64,000 bases of DNA, taken from Anthoceros angustus (taxonomy: Eukaryota; Streptophyta; Anthocerotopsida; Anthocerotales; Anthocerotaceae). This document shows positions 11,406 through 24,951 of this stretch, piece by piece. The position numbers and the translations under genes are program-made. The notes under the pieces are model-generated. The model searched no databases. It was not told the origin of the DNA and saw only the letters and a program-made list of their open reading frames with translations. How positions within the stretch are numbered: the first letter of the stretch is position 1; every line of letters starts with the position of its first letter. The DNA lies in assembly GCA_010909165.1 (NCBI GenBank), contig MU008184.1, positions 248,001 through 312,000 of the forward strand, given 5' to 3'.

Positions 11406-11633
11406 ATCGTTGGTCCATACCAATCAAAATGAACCAGGGGTTGTGATCTTTCGATATGTACAATCCACAATCGATCAGATAATTAGATTTAGGTTGGAAA
11501 TACCATTGTGAATGCTGCCATGCTTGCCCTGCTCACTCACTTGCTAGACCTAGTAAAAGGCCATAGTAAAATTGTCGACGGATAAAGCCCTATTTACAGA
11601 ACACAGTAAAGTGGAACTGGTTTTGGCGGGTGA

Positions 11634-13631
<1,998 letters not shown>

Positions 13632-13857
13632 CAACCGGGTGGCAGTGTCAATTTTGATCTTTGAGGTGAAAGGCGTGCCGTCCCAACACGTATCCAGCAA
13701 GTCCGAGAATGAAGAGGGTGGAGAATCTGCGCAGGGCTGCGAACACTAGTGCTGAGAATCTGAGCATCCGGGCCAAGTCTGAGAATTCTATGTAGTGCTG
13801 AGAATCTGGGGCATCTCGAAAACAAGGGAAGCTGTCTAATCCAGTCGGGTTCTGTAC

Positions 13858-14010
13858 AATTAGGTACTAATCAGTTGGCATGAATTAGCTAGTAATCAGG
13901 TGGCAAGAATTAGGTAGTAACCAGTTGGCATGAATTAGGTTGTAACCTGTTGGCATGAATCAGGTAGTAATCAGCTCGCATGAATTAGGTAGTAATCGGT
14001 TGGCATGAAT
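13858..14010. repeat. 25-bp tandem repeat, about six copies
   Basis: Six head-to-tail copies of a 25-bp unit with the core TAGGTAGTAATCAGTTGGCA and ending TGAAT, 2-6 differences between copies. It lies 230 bp after the MSI1 stop codon, in or just beyond its 3' untranslated region. Confidence 0.85.
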
Positions 14011-14329
14011 TCTGCATCAGTGCCATAGCTCACATGTGAGACTCCTCAAGACGACCGCATCCGATTGGTGAGCCTCCTACTTGGAGATGAAATGGAACGG
14101 TCGTGTTTTCACATTTCGGTCTAATTGGATGACGTCTCTTCCGTCAGTGTGTCGCAACCGGAACAACATGTGCTCTTCTTGTGGTATGGTCACGGTATAG
14201 CCGCTCGCCCTGTGAGCCTTCCCACACCGAGAAATCGCGGCACGCCGAAAATGGTGTCCACCACTGCAGTGGTCAACAAATTTAGCTGTCACAGAGCTGC
14301 AGTTGCACGGGGTGACAGAGCACGGTAGC

Positions 14330-15390
14330 TGGATGATGCCTGGAGGCTGGGATCTTCGTCACGGAAAGGAAATCGTAAGGGCTGGTGCAACCCTTGGATT
14401 TCCTTTCCCGTCACGAAAAGGAAATCCAAGGGCTTCAGCAGCACTTGGAGAAGGCCAAAGGAACTCACCCAGCGCAAATCCACGAAATTGATATCAGCTG
14501 TCTGCTATATGTGGACGATCTAGTATTGCTAGCTACAAAGAAAATAGGAATGAGAAGACTACTGAACGTTCTTCAAGATTTATGTGAAGCAAAATGTTTG
14601 AAGGTAAATATAACCAAGATAAAGACTATGTCCTTCAATGCTAAGCTAAAAGGATGGATACCACAGAAGTATGGCAATTGATCTAGAAGCAGGTGCATCC
14701 TACAGATATCTAGGGATCAATATTCACACAGCTAAGCTTCTACGAGTCAACAGAGTGGAACTCAAGCAGAAGGCAATGGGACGGCTCGCAGCCCTAAGGA
14801 ACGAGCTGAGGGCCAGGAGCGTCAACATCACAAAATGGTGCACAATAGTGTTCAAGGCATGTATTGGGTCGATCATGCTGTCCGCTGTGGAAGTGTGGGG
14901 TCCAGGATTGCACAGAAAAGCACTGGAGAGAAATCGACAATGTGCAAATGGACTTCCTAAGGTGGCACCTGGGTGTCCGCAACCAAACATGTCGAGCAAA
15001 CTTACTGGTTGAAGTCGGAGCATTCCCCCTAGAAATTCAAGCCCTGCAACAAACATTGAAATTCAGAAGTCGGATCATAAAGATGGAAGAAACAAGACTA
15101 CCGAGAATTGCATTGGGACTATCCAGGGAGGCCTAACCAGAGGCAAAGGATGGTTTAAGAACATGAGAGAATGGTTGTCGAGATGGGATCTGCCCACCGA
15201 CTTGACAGCAGAGATTTCAAAGGAAGACATACAGAATGCTTATTTGAAGAGGGTGTGGTCACCCACAGCAGCAACAACGGACATGAGACACTATGCGAGT
15301 TGCGTCCATAGCCGGGACGTCTATACCATACAGGAATATCTTGGGAAGATTTCAGATATATTCTTGTTTACATTCAGTGTGTGAGTTCAT
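14330..15390 (+). mobile_element. Non-LTR (LINE-like) retrotransposon fragment, reverse transcriptase 3' part
   Basis: The plus strand encodes the C-terminal half of a LINE-type reverse transcriptase. The catalytic box SCLLYVDDLVLLA is at about 14500-14540. A thumb-like segment (YRYLGINIH near 14700) and SAVEVWG (14880-14900) follow, then EIDNVQMDFLRWHLGV and later LKFRSRIIKMEE. The frame shifts at least twice (near 14680 and 14930), and the N-terminal part and endonuclease are absent, as expected for a 5'-truncated dead copy. It begins beside a run of inverted and direct copies of a 'cgtcacggaaaggaaatc' sequence (14355-14430) that is not part of the coding region. Confidence 0.85.
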
Positions 15391-15608
15391 TATAGCGTTA
15401 AGCGTTCATGCTAGTTCTTGTGTCTGTGCAGGGTGCTATGTGAAGAGGTGCGTCGGTTTGTGTGAGTGGTTGATGTCTCTTGGGTGTAGAGTTGTTAGTG
15501 ACAGTTCAGCTGTGGTCTTGGACTGTCACTTCATTACTCCCGCTCACCTCTAGCATCCATCCTTGTACTTGATGTGGGATCTGATGGGGTCCTTATGTTC
15601 ACAAGGCC
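15391..15608. other. Spacer between LINE fragment and copia element
   Basis: About 0.2 kb without coding features. By position it could hold the 3' LTR edge or polypurine tract of the minus-strand copia element, but I found no matching LTR pair. Confidence 0.35.
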
Positions 15609-17094
15609 TTAGGCTGAGGTGAGTGTTTCATGCCTGGCTTTGCCTAGCGGCTTTGTGAGGAGGTCAGCTAGATTAGACTCTGTAGGAACGTATAGGAGCT
15701 TGACGGTGCTTCTAGCTGCAAGCTGCCTAATGAAGTGGTAAGCGACTTCTATATGCTTTGTCCTAGCATGGAATCTGTCACCCTTGATTAAAGCAATGGC
15801 TGCAATGTTGTCACAGTGCAGAACGGTAGGGTTAGCTTGTGGGTAGCCAAGGTCTTCAAGGATCTGCCTGCAGTGCACGATTTCTTTTCCAGCCTTGGAT
15901 AAGGCACCATTTTCATTTTCAGCACTTGATGTGGAAATCGTGGCAAGCTTCTTGCTTGACCATGATATGGCTGATCCTCCCAAGGTGAAGACATAGGCTG
16001 CAACACTTCGACGAGCATCGGGGTCAGATGCCCAATTGGCATCAGACCAGCCCTCGAAGTTAAGCACTCCGTTACTTGACCTCTTGTAGGTTATTCCAAG
16101 GTGAGTCGTACCCTTCAGATAACGGTAGATTTGCTTCACACACATCCAGTGTGCCCTCCTAGGATTAGACATGAACTGTGCTACGCTAGATGCAGCATAA
16201 GAGATGTCATAACGTGTCCAGTTGTGAAGGTAGATGAGGCTGCCAACAGCGCTGAGGTATGGCACCTTAGCCATGTCCTCCTTTTCTACCTCAGTTGTGG
16301 GGCAATCGGCTGAGGTGAGCTTGACTCCGGCTGGAAGTGGTGTCGGTGCAGGCCGAGCGTCTGAGAGCTTGAACTTGTCTAAAATCTCAAGAACATACTT
16401 GGACTGCAGGAGAGTCAGCGTACCTGCCTCTCTGTCTCGACGGATTTGTACTCCGAGACAGTACTTCAGGGGTCCTAGGTCTCTCATCTTGAACCTGGCA
16501 GCGAGCATTTTCTTCACATCAACAAGCATCTTCTTTGGATCATTTGTGAACAAGATGCAGTCGTCAACGTATAGGGCAAGCACAAGGAATTGCTCTCCCT
16601 TTCGCAGCAGATATAAGTTCTGGTCAGCAAGAGTCTTGACAAAGCCATTGTCGAGAAGAAGGGTGTCAGTTAGCTCATAAAATTCTACTGGTGATTGCTT
16701 GAGGCCGTACAGGCCCTTGAGCAACTTGCATACCCATGAGGGCCTTTTAGCATCTTCAGACATAGGTGGCTGCTCCATGTAGATTGTCTCCTTCAGTGTA
16801 GCGTAGAGGAATGTTGTAGAGATGTCAAGCTGATGTACGTCGAGATCGTACTCGGCAGCAAGTGTCAATTAGGAGGAACCTAATTGACTGGGCAGTCACC
16901 ACAGGTGCATAGATGTTGTCCCCATAGTCAAGCCCGGGCCTCTGACTGTAGCCTTTAGCCACGAGCCTTGCCTTAATCCTTTCTGTAGTTCCGTCGAACT
17001 TCACCTTTCGTTTGAAGGTCCATTTGCAATTGATGGCCTTGCGACCGGGAGGTAGTGGGGTGAGCACCCATGTCTTCAATTCAATGAGAGAATC
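15609..17094 (-). mobile_element. Ty1/copia reverse transcriptase and RNase H (frameshifted)
   Basis: The minus strand encodes the copia-type reverse transcriptase (RVT_2). It begins LKTWVLTPLPPGRKAI (about 17075), continues with KARLVAKGYSQRPGLDY and the palm motif LALYVDDCILFTND (about 16550-16590), and ends with the copia RNase H (WSDANWASDPDARRSVAAYV; LHCDNIAAIAL; ARTKHIEVAYHFIR). One frameshift near 16868 separates the YAPVV...IRFLL segment from AAEYDLDVHQLDIS. The RNase H motif usually read as SSTEAEY is changed to SSAENEN. The last 419 codons are otherwise open. Confidence 0.95.
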
Positions 17095-17933
17095 TTATTC
17101 CTGTTGAATTGTCTTCATCCATCCTTCCTTGTCAAGTGATCTCAGTGCTTCTTCTAAGCTTGCTGGCTCAAACACATGAGTTGCGGCCAGCATTGCTCTT
17201 GCCATGAGATTGTTTGGGGCGTCCATCTCAGTACTTGTCTCTGCAGGCAGATTTTCAATTTCAGGAACGTCAGGAGCAACATCTGCGATAATGGGCTGCT
17301 GTGGAGCAGGTCCTGGGACATGGTAAGCGTCCAGATAGGCAGGGCGCCGACGAGCTTTGGTAGATTGGCGTCTCTCCGGAATGATGGTTGCAGCTGGTGG
17401 AGCTTGTGCTGCAGCTGGATTTGGAGCTTGGGCGTCCTGGTCTCCTCCTGCATGGACGACCTGAGGGAGCAATGGACCAACTTGAGCAAGAGGTTGGTGC
17501 ACAGGAGGCTGTGCTGCCGGCAGGGGTGAGACAGGTTGGAGTGAGACAACATGGCCCTAGCCATCTCCTGCAGTCTTCGGTTGCAGTTCTCCACAACGCC
17601 GTTTTGCGCGTGAGCATAAGGGACAGTCACTTGTCGGGTGATTTCTCTTTCAGAGAGATAGGAATTAAATTCACCAGACATAAACTCACCTCCTCCATCC
17701 GAGCGTACACATTTAAGCTTGCAGCTGGTTTGAAGTTCAGCCATCGCATGGAATTCCCTGAACTTGTCAAAGGCCTCACTCTTGAGGTGGAGGAAGTAAG
17801 TGTGAATCATACATGACTTATCATCAACGATAGGCATAAAGTAGGATGCTCCTCCAAACGAATGTGTTGACATAGGCCCGCAAAGGTCGATGTGCACGAC
17901 CGTAACTGTTTCTACACCTACAGACCACTCCAT
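17095..17933 (-). mobile_element. Ty1/copia integrase core and linker, C-terminal part deleted
   Basis: The minus strand reads VVHIDLCGPM at 17896-17870, then the integrase core with CVRSDGGGEF and QNGVVENCNRRLQE, giving the D, D and E positions of the rve fold. Directly after MLSHSNLSHP the frame passes into a Pro/Ala/Gln-rich linker and then EPASLEEALRSLDKEGW, the usual segment before the reverse transcriptase. The integrase C-terminal portion (normally about 200-300 residues) is therefore missing. An in-frame TAA separates the linker from the reverse transcriptase near 17097. Confidence 0.9.
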
Positions 17934-18393
17934 GAAGGAGGGCTGATCTATGTTGCAGACAACAAAACCGCAAATGTGCTTGGCACCAGCACAGTTACAC
18001 TAACGTGCAAGACCGGTGGCACCATAACTTTGACAGACGTGCTCTACGTACCCAAGGTAGGAAAGAACCTTGTTTCAGTTAGCAGTCTGACAGATGACAA
18101 GCAACACGAGGTACACTTCAAGGCCCAGAAGTGTGAGATCTGCTTGTATGACAAGCCCCTGGCGATTATCTGCTGCGGAGAGAAAGAGGATCGACTCTAC
18201 ACTCTCGAAGCAACTATAACCCTTGGATCAGCCCAATTGGCTCGGACTTCAAACAAAGCAGAAGTAACGAAGCTATGGCACCTGCGCTTGGGCCATCCCA
18301 GTTTGAAGCGTATGAAGGAGATGCATGCAGGCCAACTATATGCAGAACCCCTTCCCGAGTTTAGTGACTCCCTCTCCTGTGAAGGCTGTCTGC
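17897..18393 (+). mobile_element. Inverted copia segment: protease tail and GAG-pre-integrase domain
   Basis: About 0.5 kb in the middle of the minus-strand copia element reads on the plus strand. It holds RNCFYTYRPLHEGG and YVADNKTANVLGT, which normally follow the protease active site. ITLTDVLYVPKVGKNLVS comes next, and then the GAG-pre-integrase zinc-like motif LWHLRLGHPSLKRM and SCEGCL. These belong between the protease start and the integrase, which flank it on the minus strand. The left junction lies where the plus HDRN segment meets the minus VVHID (about 17897). The right junction lies where the plus CEGCL meets the minus WYLDSG (about 18393). Confidence 0.88.
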
Positions 18394-19297
18394 CGCTATC
18401 TAAGTACCATGAGGAGCAGCTGCCATTGCCAGGTGAGAGAGCAGTGATGAGGATTGTCGGTGCTCTCTGTACAACGTGAGTGCTTTGGGGACCGGGCCTT
18501 CTTGGTTCACCCGCTTGTTTGCTTCGGCACTCTCGCTCATAATGCCCTAATTTCTAGCACCAGTTGCAGCTCCCTTTTCGACGGGGATTAGCAGAGCCTG
18601 GAGAAGAAGAGCTTTCTCCTCCCTTCCTACTTTGCCAGTTTCTGTTTCTTGTCTGTCTTTGCCCATTAGGCCTTGAGGTGAACAAAGCATGTCCAGGCGC
18701 TGCACTTCTAGAGGGTCCCCTGGCAGAGTCCTCCTCGATGACGGCCACTATGACCCCTGAGAGGGTCATCACGTCTCCAAGATTTAGTTTCTTTGCTTGT
18801 TGTGACTGCTTGATGAGGCCGTTTTGTGTGGCTGTGAAGGTACGCCAGCTTTGTGGTAGGGTCATGAGGAGGGCTATGGCCACCTCAGGCTCTGAGAGAT
18901 TTGTGCCACAAGAAGCCAGTCTTGCTCTTAGGGTTCGGAAGGTGCTCAGATGTGTGTGGATGCTGTCCCCATCCTTATATTTAAGGAGGTGAAAGTTCCT
19001 TGTCACTGTAGCAACGTACTGCGGGTCGATTGCTTCATACATCTGGCGGAAGCGCTCCCAGATAGTGTGGGATGTGGATGCACCAACAGGAAGTCCCTGC
19101 GGAGAAGCAATATCCCCCTCTGGATAACGAAGAGGGGGCAAAACACCTGTGGGGGACCAAACTCTGCAGTCTCGATAACGAAGAGGGGGCAAAACATCTG
19201 TGGGGGACCAAACTCTGCAGTCTGGATAACGAAGAGGGGGCAAAACATCTATGGGGGACCAAACTCTGCAGTTTAAGATCTTAATTTCCAGGCCCAA
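18394..19297 (-). mobile_element. Ty1/copia gag with CCHC knuckle and start of protease
   Basis: The minus strand encodes a copia gag (UBN2 type): TIWERFRQMYEAIDPQYVAT, LLKYKDGDSIHTHLSTFRTL, LLMTLPQSWRTF, then a basic stretch. A CCHC zinc knuckle follows, with residues C-N-W-C, H and C in the 2-4-4 spacing (about 18560-18520), but a TAG stop falls inside it. WYLDSG, the aspartic protease active-site segment, appears at about 18393-18410 just before the inversion junction. The upstream end of the frame is extended by a three-copy 51-bp tandem repeat. No LTR or primer-binding site was identified for this element. Confidence 0.88.
19120..19273 (-). repeat. 51-bp in-frame tandem triplication in copia gag
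   Basis: Three near-identical 51-bp units encode a 17-residue repeat on the minus strand that includes CRVWSPTDVLPPLRYPD. The length is a multiple of three, so the frame stays open through all copies. Confidence 0.9.
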
Positions 19298-19379
19298 GTG
19301 AGAGAGTTATGAGTAGAAGAGTTCAAAAGCCAACTTAACCTTGTCTCCTGGCCCAAGGATGTGGGTATCGTCAGCCATT

Positions 19380-19520
19380 GACGGATACAGGCATTCCCAA
19401 ATCGAAAGAGGTAATTAAGCGGATACAAGCATTCCCAAATCGAAGAGGCAATTAAGCGGATACAAGCATTCCCAAACCGAAGAGGCAATTAAGCAGATAC
19501 AAACATTCCCAAACCGAAGA
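19380..19520. repeat. 37-bp tandem repeat, four copies
   Basis: Four consecutive 37-bp units share GCGGATACAAGCATTCCCAA and an AGAGGCAATTAA tail, differing at one to three positions. They lie just upstream of the minus-strand copia gag and could belong to its LTR or leader. Confidence 0.88.
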
Positions 19521-19808
19521 GGCAGTAAAGGACAGAGCCTTGAAGTGCGTCAAGGCCATGAGGGCACCCCCCATAGACATACCGCATCCTCATTCGCGTG
19601 TTTGCCCCTTTTTCTCAACGTGCAATCTTATCCATAAAAGTCTCACTTGGGAGCGCGGGACCTTTCCCTACATAAAAGTTTATAAGATAAAGATTATACA
19701 CACATGTATTATACTCGTTAGGATAACCGAGTTGGTCCAAATACTTCTCTTGAAATTGGCGAATCTGACTAAAACTATCATAGTCTACAACTTTTTTAAA
19801 GAGATGTA

Positions 19809-20759
19809 ATTAATAATAATAATAATAATAATATGAAATAATAATATATTTTTCACATCGCACTCAACTAGCTATATGTAACAATGAACCCATCATCCAC
19901 CACTCATTTCTAGAGGATGGCCTCCATAACCTTTATAATTGCAATATTCATAGTTAGACTAGGTCTCCTGTACGAGATCTTTCCACAAAACAGAAGCCTT
20001 CATCCACTAACATTGTGAGATCTCTCCACGAAACGGAAGCCTTCATCAACTTAATAGCATTGTACGAGATCTCTCCACAAAAGAGAAGCCTTCATCAACT
20101 TACTAGCATTATGCGAGATCTCTCCACAAAGAGAAGCCTTCATCAACTTACTAGCATTGTCTGAGATCTCTCCCCAAAGCAGAGGGCCTTCATCAACTTA
20201 CTAGCATTGTACCAAGCGTCTCCCCAAAGCGAAGCCTTCATCAACTTACTAGCATTGTACGAGATCTCTCCCCAAAGCAGGGCCTTCATCAACTTACTAG
20301 CATTGTATCAAACGTCTCCCCAAAACAGAAGCCTTCATCAACTTACTAGCATTGTACCAGATCTCTCCACAAAACAGAAGCCTTCATCAACTTACTACCA
20401 TCGTCCTACCGAGAAGCGCCCTCAGGCACTTGGATATTCTTACCTTTTCAGCGAGCTTATGTTGTTGTGAGGGCCTTGGGGGTCTATAAAGTATATGGAA
20501 TGTAAATACCCGATTGATTCACTAAAAGAGAGAACGATTCCTACTACAATTCAAATGGGGTGCTAAAGGTTTTGTATTCATACTTGTAACATATTTTCCT
20601 CCTTTACTAAATTTAAATTTAGTAAATTAAAATTAACATTGATGTATAACTAAAATATAATCAATTTATTAATTAGTCAATATATGTAAGAGCTTGTGAG
20701 TTTTATTTGGGAACTCTATTCAGCAGTTGCTCAGCAGTGGATTCAGGGTTTATTTTTCA

Positions 20760-20799
<40 letters not shown>

Positions 20800-21751
20800 A
20801 ATAATAATAATAATAATATGAAATAATAATATATTTTTTTCACATCAGCTTGCTCAACTAGCTATATGCTTAACAATGAACCCATCATCCACCACTCATT
20901 TCTAGAGGATGGCCTCCATAACCTTTATAATTGCAATATTCATAGTTAGACTAGGTCTCCTGTACGAGATCTTTCCACAAAACAGAAGCCTTCATCCACT
21001 AACTAGCATTGTATGAGATCTCTCCACGAAACGGAAGCCTTCATCAACTTAATAGCATTGTACGAGATCTCTCCACAAAAGAGAAGCCTTCATCAACTTA
21101 CTAGCATTGTACGAGATCTCTCCACAAAAGAGAAGCCTTCATCAACTTACTAGCATTGTACGAGATCTCTCCCCAAAACAGGAGCCTTCATCAACTTACT
21201 AGCATTGTACCAAACGTCTCCCCAAAACAGAAGCCTTCATCAACTTACTAGCATTGTACGAGATCTCTCCCCAAAACAGGAGCCTTCATCAACTTACTAG
21301 CATTGTATCAAACGTCTCCCCAAAACAGAAGCCTTCATCAACTTACTAGCATTGTACCAGATCTCTCCACAAAACAGAAGCCTTCATCAACTTACTACCA
21401 TCGTCCAGAAGCGTGCACTTGGATATTCTTACCTTTTCAGCGAGCTTATGTTGTTGTGAGGGCCTTGGGGGTCTATAAAGTATATGGAATGTAAATACCC
21501 GATTGATTCACTAAAAGAGAGAACGATTCCTACTACAATTCAAATGGGGTGCTAAAGGTTTTGTATTCATACTTGTAACATATTTTCCTCCTTTACTAAA
21601 TTTAAATTTAGTAAATTAAAATTAACATTGATGTATAACTAAAATATAATCAATTTATTAATTAGTCAATATATGTAAGAGCTTGTGAGTTTTATTTGGG
21701 AACTCTATTCAACAGGGTTGCTCAACGGTGGATTCAGGGTTTATTTTTTCA

Positions 21752-21790
<39 letters not shown>
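19809..21790. repeat. Two ~990-bp direct satellite units, each with nine 49-bp subrepeats
   Basis: Two long direct copies (about 19809-20800 and 20786-21790) are offset by about 990 bp and nearly identical. Each unit starts with (AAT)n and ends with (ATT)n. Each carries a block of about nine 49-bp subrepeats (19960-20400 and 20950-21410) built on TTCATCAACTTACTAGCATT and GAGATCTCTCCACAAAA, followed by a shared ~350-bp AT-rich tail. Where the units meet, (ATT)n and (AAT)n form a perfect palindrome of about 70 bp (20754-20822). Open frames here (20207-20470, 21303-21494) are repeat translations, not genes. Confidence 0.92.
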
Positions 21791-21794
<4 letters not shown>

Positions 21795-21799
21795 ATAAT

Positions 21800-23029
21800 A
21801 TATAATAATTATATTTCTTTCAAAAATATTAATATATAATGATTAATAGTTCAATATAAAAACAAATTTCATATTTATATAGTATAATAAACAAGATACT
21901 TAATTGTGGTATAAACCATATAATAATCAGTGCCATACAGTGTGGTTACACACTGGTTACGCGAAAACAGGGGACTGTCATGACACTATATCCTTAAACA
22001 CTTACAAGTACAGTGACACTAAAAATTTCAGGTCATAGCAGCCTACGACAGTGTAAACCTCGAAGCCTACTTCAGGCTCCTCTCCTGTTGTAAGTGGGCT
22101 CCATGGTGGCCACTAAGAGCGGGGCAACATATTGAAACTTGAATTAGCAAATTCAGTCGACACAGAGGCAGGTGTTCCGTCTCGAGATCCGGGTTGGTTT
22201 TGGACCTTGGTCCGCTGCCAAACCTTTTAGGGGTGGCTGCTGAGTACTGGAGTGGGGTTTTTAGGTCTAAGCGGGAATTACAATCAATGCCCTGTGCACT
22301 GCACAGCCCACGCTGCCGTCGAATTTAATTTGTGCCGCCGAAAGGACATCGGCTGGCCTTCACTTCAGTGCCTGCTCTCTGATCTTTAAATGGTTTACAT
22401 ATGTACATGATACGATTAGGCCATCCTGTACGGCCGTCATTCTTGGCCTCCTTCTCTTTGCCTTCCCGCCTCTGGCGCATTCAATACTTCACGGCCGCCG
22501 CTGCCCGCTGGATTCCACCACATGCCCAATCCGCAGTGCGCAATCTGTTCTCGCTACACGATCGGTCAGTGTGCGTTGCAGTTTTGAATTACCGAATTGA
22601 TCGGTTTGTAGCCTCTTTGGAAACCTCAATGCTGCAAGCGAGTCCCGTTGCTGTGGTTGTGTGATGTGCGCTCTGCTGATTCTCTCAAATTGGAGTTCGT
22701 CTTCGTGCTGGAGGTTGTGTGCGTGATTGTGAAATTCTTTCCTGCTTCTGTTGCCTGACGGTCTGCTCGATCTTGTCTGAGTTGTTGGCGTGGGATTCTT
22801 TTCATTGTTCGCTCTTGGTTTCGGCTTCCGATGTCTCTTCTATAGCACGCCTGATTCCTAACAGATTGTTTGGGCTCGCAATGTGTGTTTAAACCCCTTT
22901 TGTGCTGGCCAAATTTTCAGACATTGCAAGCGCCGCTCACTCTGGCCTGTCCACTGCCTGCCTCCAGAGTATCGCACCTCACTTCAACTGCACAGAAGAG
23001 ATCCTGCTGCTTGATCACCCACTGACAAC
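21800..23029. other. Spacer and upstream region of the first DUF1218 gene
   Basis: AT-rich sequence (21800-22000) gives way to mixed sequence without recognisable coding features. The last ~600 bp, which become C/T-rich, are the likely promoter and leader of the gene at 23030. Confidence 0.5.
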
Positions 23030-23836
23030 ATGGGGTACAGTGACGGAAATGTCAAGATTTCCGTCTCGGCATTCGTTCTTGCATTGTCCTTCTACATCAT
23101 GGCCTTCGGCTTGTCAATCGTAGCTGAGAAGAAACTCAGTTCTGTGAGCCTCCATCCCTTGGGCTTGGGGTTGCTCTGCCTGCACCTATTTCTTTCTCGC
23201 AGTATGTTTGTGCCAGCTGACCCGATAGTAAAAGGCAGCTCTGTGGTCGTTGCTGGTTGTTGGGTGCAGGCTACTGTGCAGTACGATGGAATGATGTACT
23301 TCTGCCAATACAAGGCAAACATATCCACCGGTCTCGCTGGATTTGCCTTTGTGTTTTTGGGTATGGCACATCTGGTGGTGATGGGCCTGACACGCTGCCT
23401 CTGCTGCGGAGGCTCTCTCAAGCCCGGGAAAAATCGAGTCTTCGTCGCCATAATCTTCTTTTTCTGCTGGTAATTGCACCAACTCCGGCTATCTCTTCCA
23501 CATGGCTGAGCAATAAACTGTTTGACTCACAGTGCTCTCCTCGTTCTGTCGATTGTTTGTAGGATCTGCTGCATCATAGCTGAAGCTTGCCTGCTCGCTG
23601 GCGCCAGCAGGAACGCCATGCATACAAAGGCCAAGGACCCTTACAATGCCGTGAAGTGCGAACACATTCAAAGAGGAGTTTTCTCATCCGGGGCGGCTTT
23701 CACACTCTTCAGCGCAATTCTGGGGCTCTCCTATTACCTGTTGTATGTGAACACGCTGGAGGATTTGCGCTCTACACTTCAGTCGCAGGTAAGCATGGCA
23801 GCCTATCCCCAGCCTGCCCCATATGCCGCCGCATGA
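23030..23836 (+). CDS. DUF1218 family membrane protein, copy 1
   Basis: A four-segment membrane protein of the plant DUF1218 family (members include VCC/DEAL proteins linked to vascular and leaf patterning; biochemical role unknown). Exons 23030-23143, 23270-23469 and 23563-23836 join in frame to 195 codons. Residues about 10-32 form the first membrane helix, ending in the family pattern GLSIVAEKK. Exon 2 carries the extracellular-type YFCQYKANISTGLAG and then TRCLCCGGSLKPG, the conserved cysteine pair region. Exon 3 continues with IIAEACLLAGASRNAMHTK and CEHIQRGVFSSGAAFTLF, all family hallmarks. Intron phases (0, then 2) equal those of the neighbour at 24952, so the two are tandem duplicates. 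Confidence 0.9.
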
Positions 23837-24951
23837 GGCTACACAACCACGACATTCTATGTTCCATACGGCTTGCATTATGTCACAAAACATGGAGCCT
23901 TCTTCTAAGCTTTAGAGCCACCCAATGGCCATGCACTGGAACTTACAACGTCAGGCGCCGTATTTCGATTTTTTATTTTACCGAAATAGGTGGAGGGCTG
24001 AGGCCACCAGGCTTGCCGTGGCCTGCTGATCGCATGGTGATGAAAATATATTTCCTTGTCTTGTGGGTGAAGTGTGTCCCATGTGCACCATGCCTGCTGT
24101 CCGAAAGTGAAACTTCACCTATTGCTTTTTTGACACTATCAAAGCGCGTACACAGAAACACCCGAGGCTTACCTTCAAACCCAATCGTTTGACGTGCCCG
24201 TCGTCCGCTCGTTTTCTTGCACGTCTGGACTGTCCGCCTTTAACGGTGTGAGCAGTTGCTCATCAGATTTGCGGTCTCGCATCGGGTTTCTCGCCCTGTC
24301 CACCGCGGCAACTGCTTGATTGCAGCGAGCTGCAGCTGGATCCCTTGCGTGTGGCGGGGTTTGAGTGTGAGTTTTTGCGTGTGGATTTGCGTATGTAGTG
24401 CAGCTTGGTTTTAGAAAGGATCGAAGCTTGAGAGCAGATTTGAGAAGCGTTAGTCTAGGCTGGACTGTAGTTTATAACAGTTGTTCAGTGAGAAGCAAGC
24501 TGCGGCCGGCATTTGAGCCGGTTCGTTTGGACGGGGTACTTGAACCTGAGTTTCGGAGCTGCTGAGCTCCCTGGCAGCTGGGAAACAGGCCTTGAGGTAT
24601 GCTCTGGCTTATGCGGCTTTGTTGGGAGGAGACACGGGGCCCTGCATTACTTGCTCATACAGCTTCTTGCATTTGCTTGTGTTGCACATTCACCAGCTGA
24701 CAGCCCGCTGTGTGTCCAGCTGAAAATGTTTGTGAGGCTACCGTTTGGTGCTTGCTAGCGTGAAGACTTGGGATGAATGTTTGTGTTGTGCTTTGCTTCA
24801 TACACCTCCGCGTCTTGCCTGATCTCGTGAGCTCTGGATCGCTTATTTGTATCTGGATGCTACCGAGTTATTACCCAGGCAGGGTCCATGGTCATATCGT
24901 ATGTGCTTGAAGCTAAATTTCCGCTGTTTGTGGTATGCGATTGTGATAGCA
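23837..24951. other. Spacer between the tandem DUF1218 genes
   Basis: About 1.1 kb containing the 3' end of copy 1 and the leader of copy 2. Short frames here have no recognisable features. The 24200-24950 stretch is mildly GT-rich and looks like a transcribed leader, but no intron could be proved. Confidence 0.5.

Noticed and set aside
16234-16680. 148-codon plus-strand frame inside the copia reverse transcriptase
   Set aside because: The minus strand carries the YVDD motif in the same place. The plus frame has no recognisable feature.
17892-18479. Separate plus-strand gene overlapping the copia integrase
   Set aside because: Its motifs (YVADN, LWHLRLGHPS, CEGC) are the missing protease/GAG-pre-integrase part of the same element, so an inversion explains it better than a second gene.
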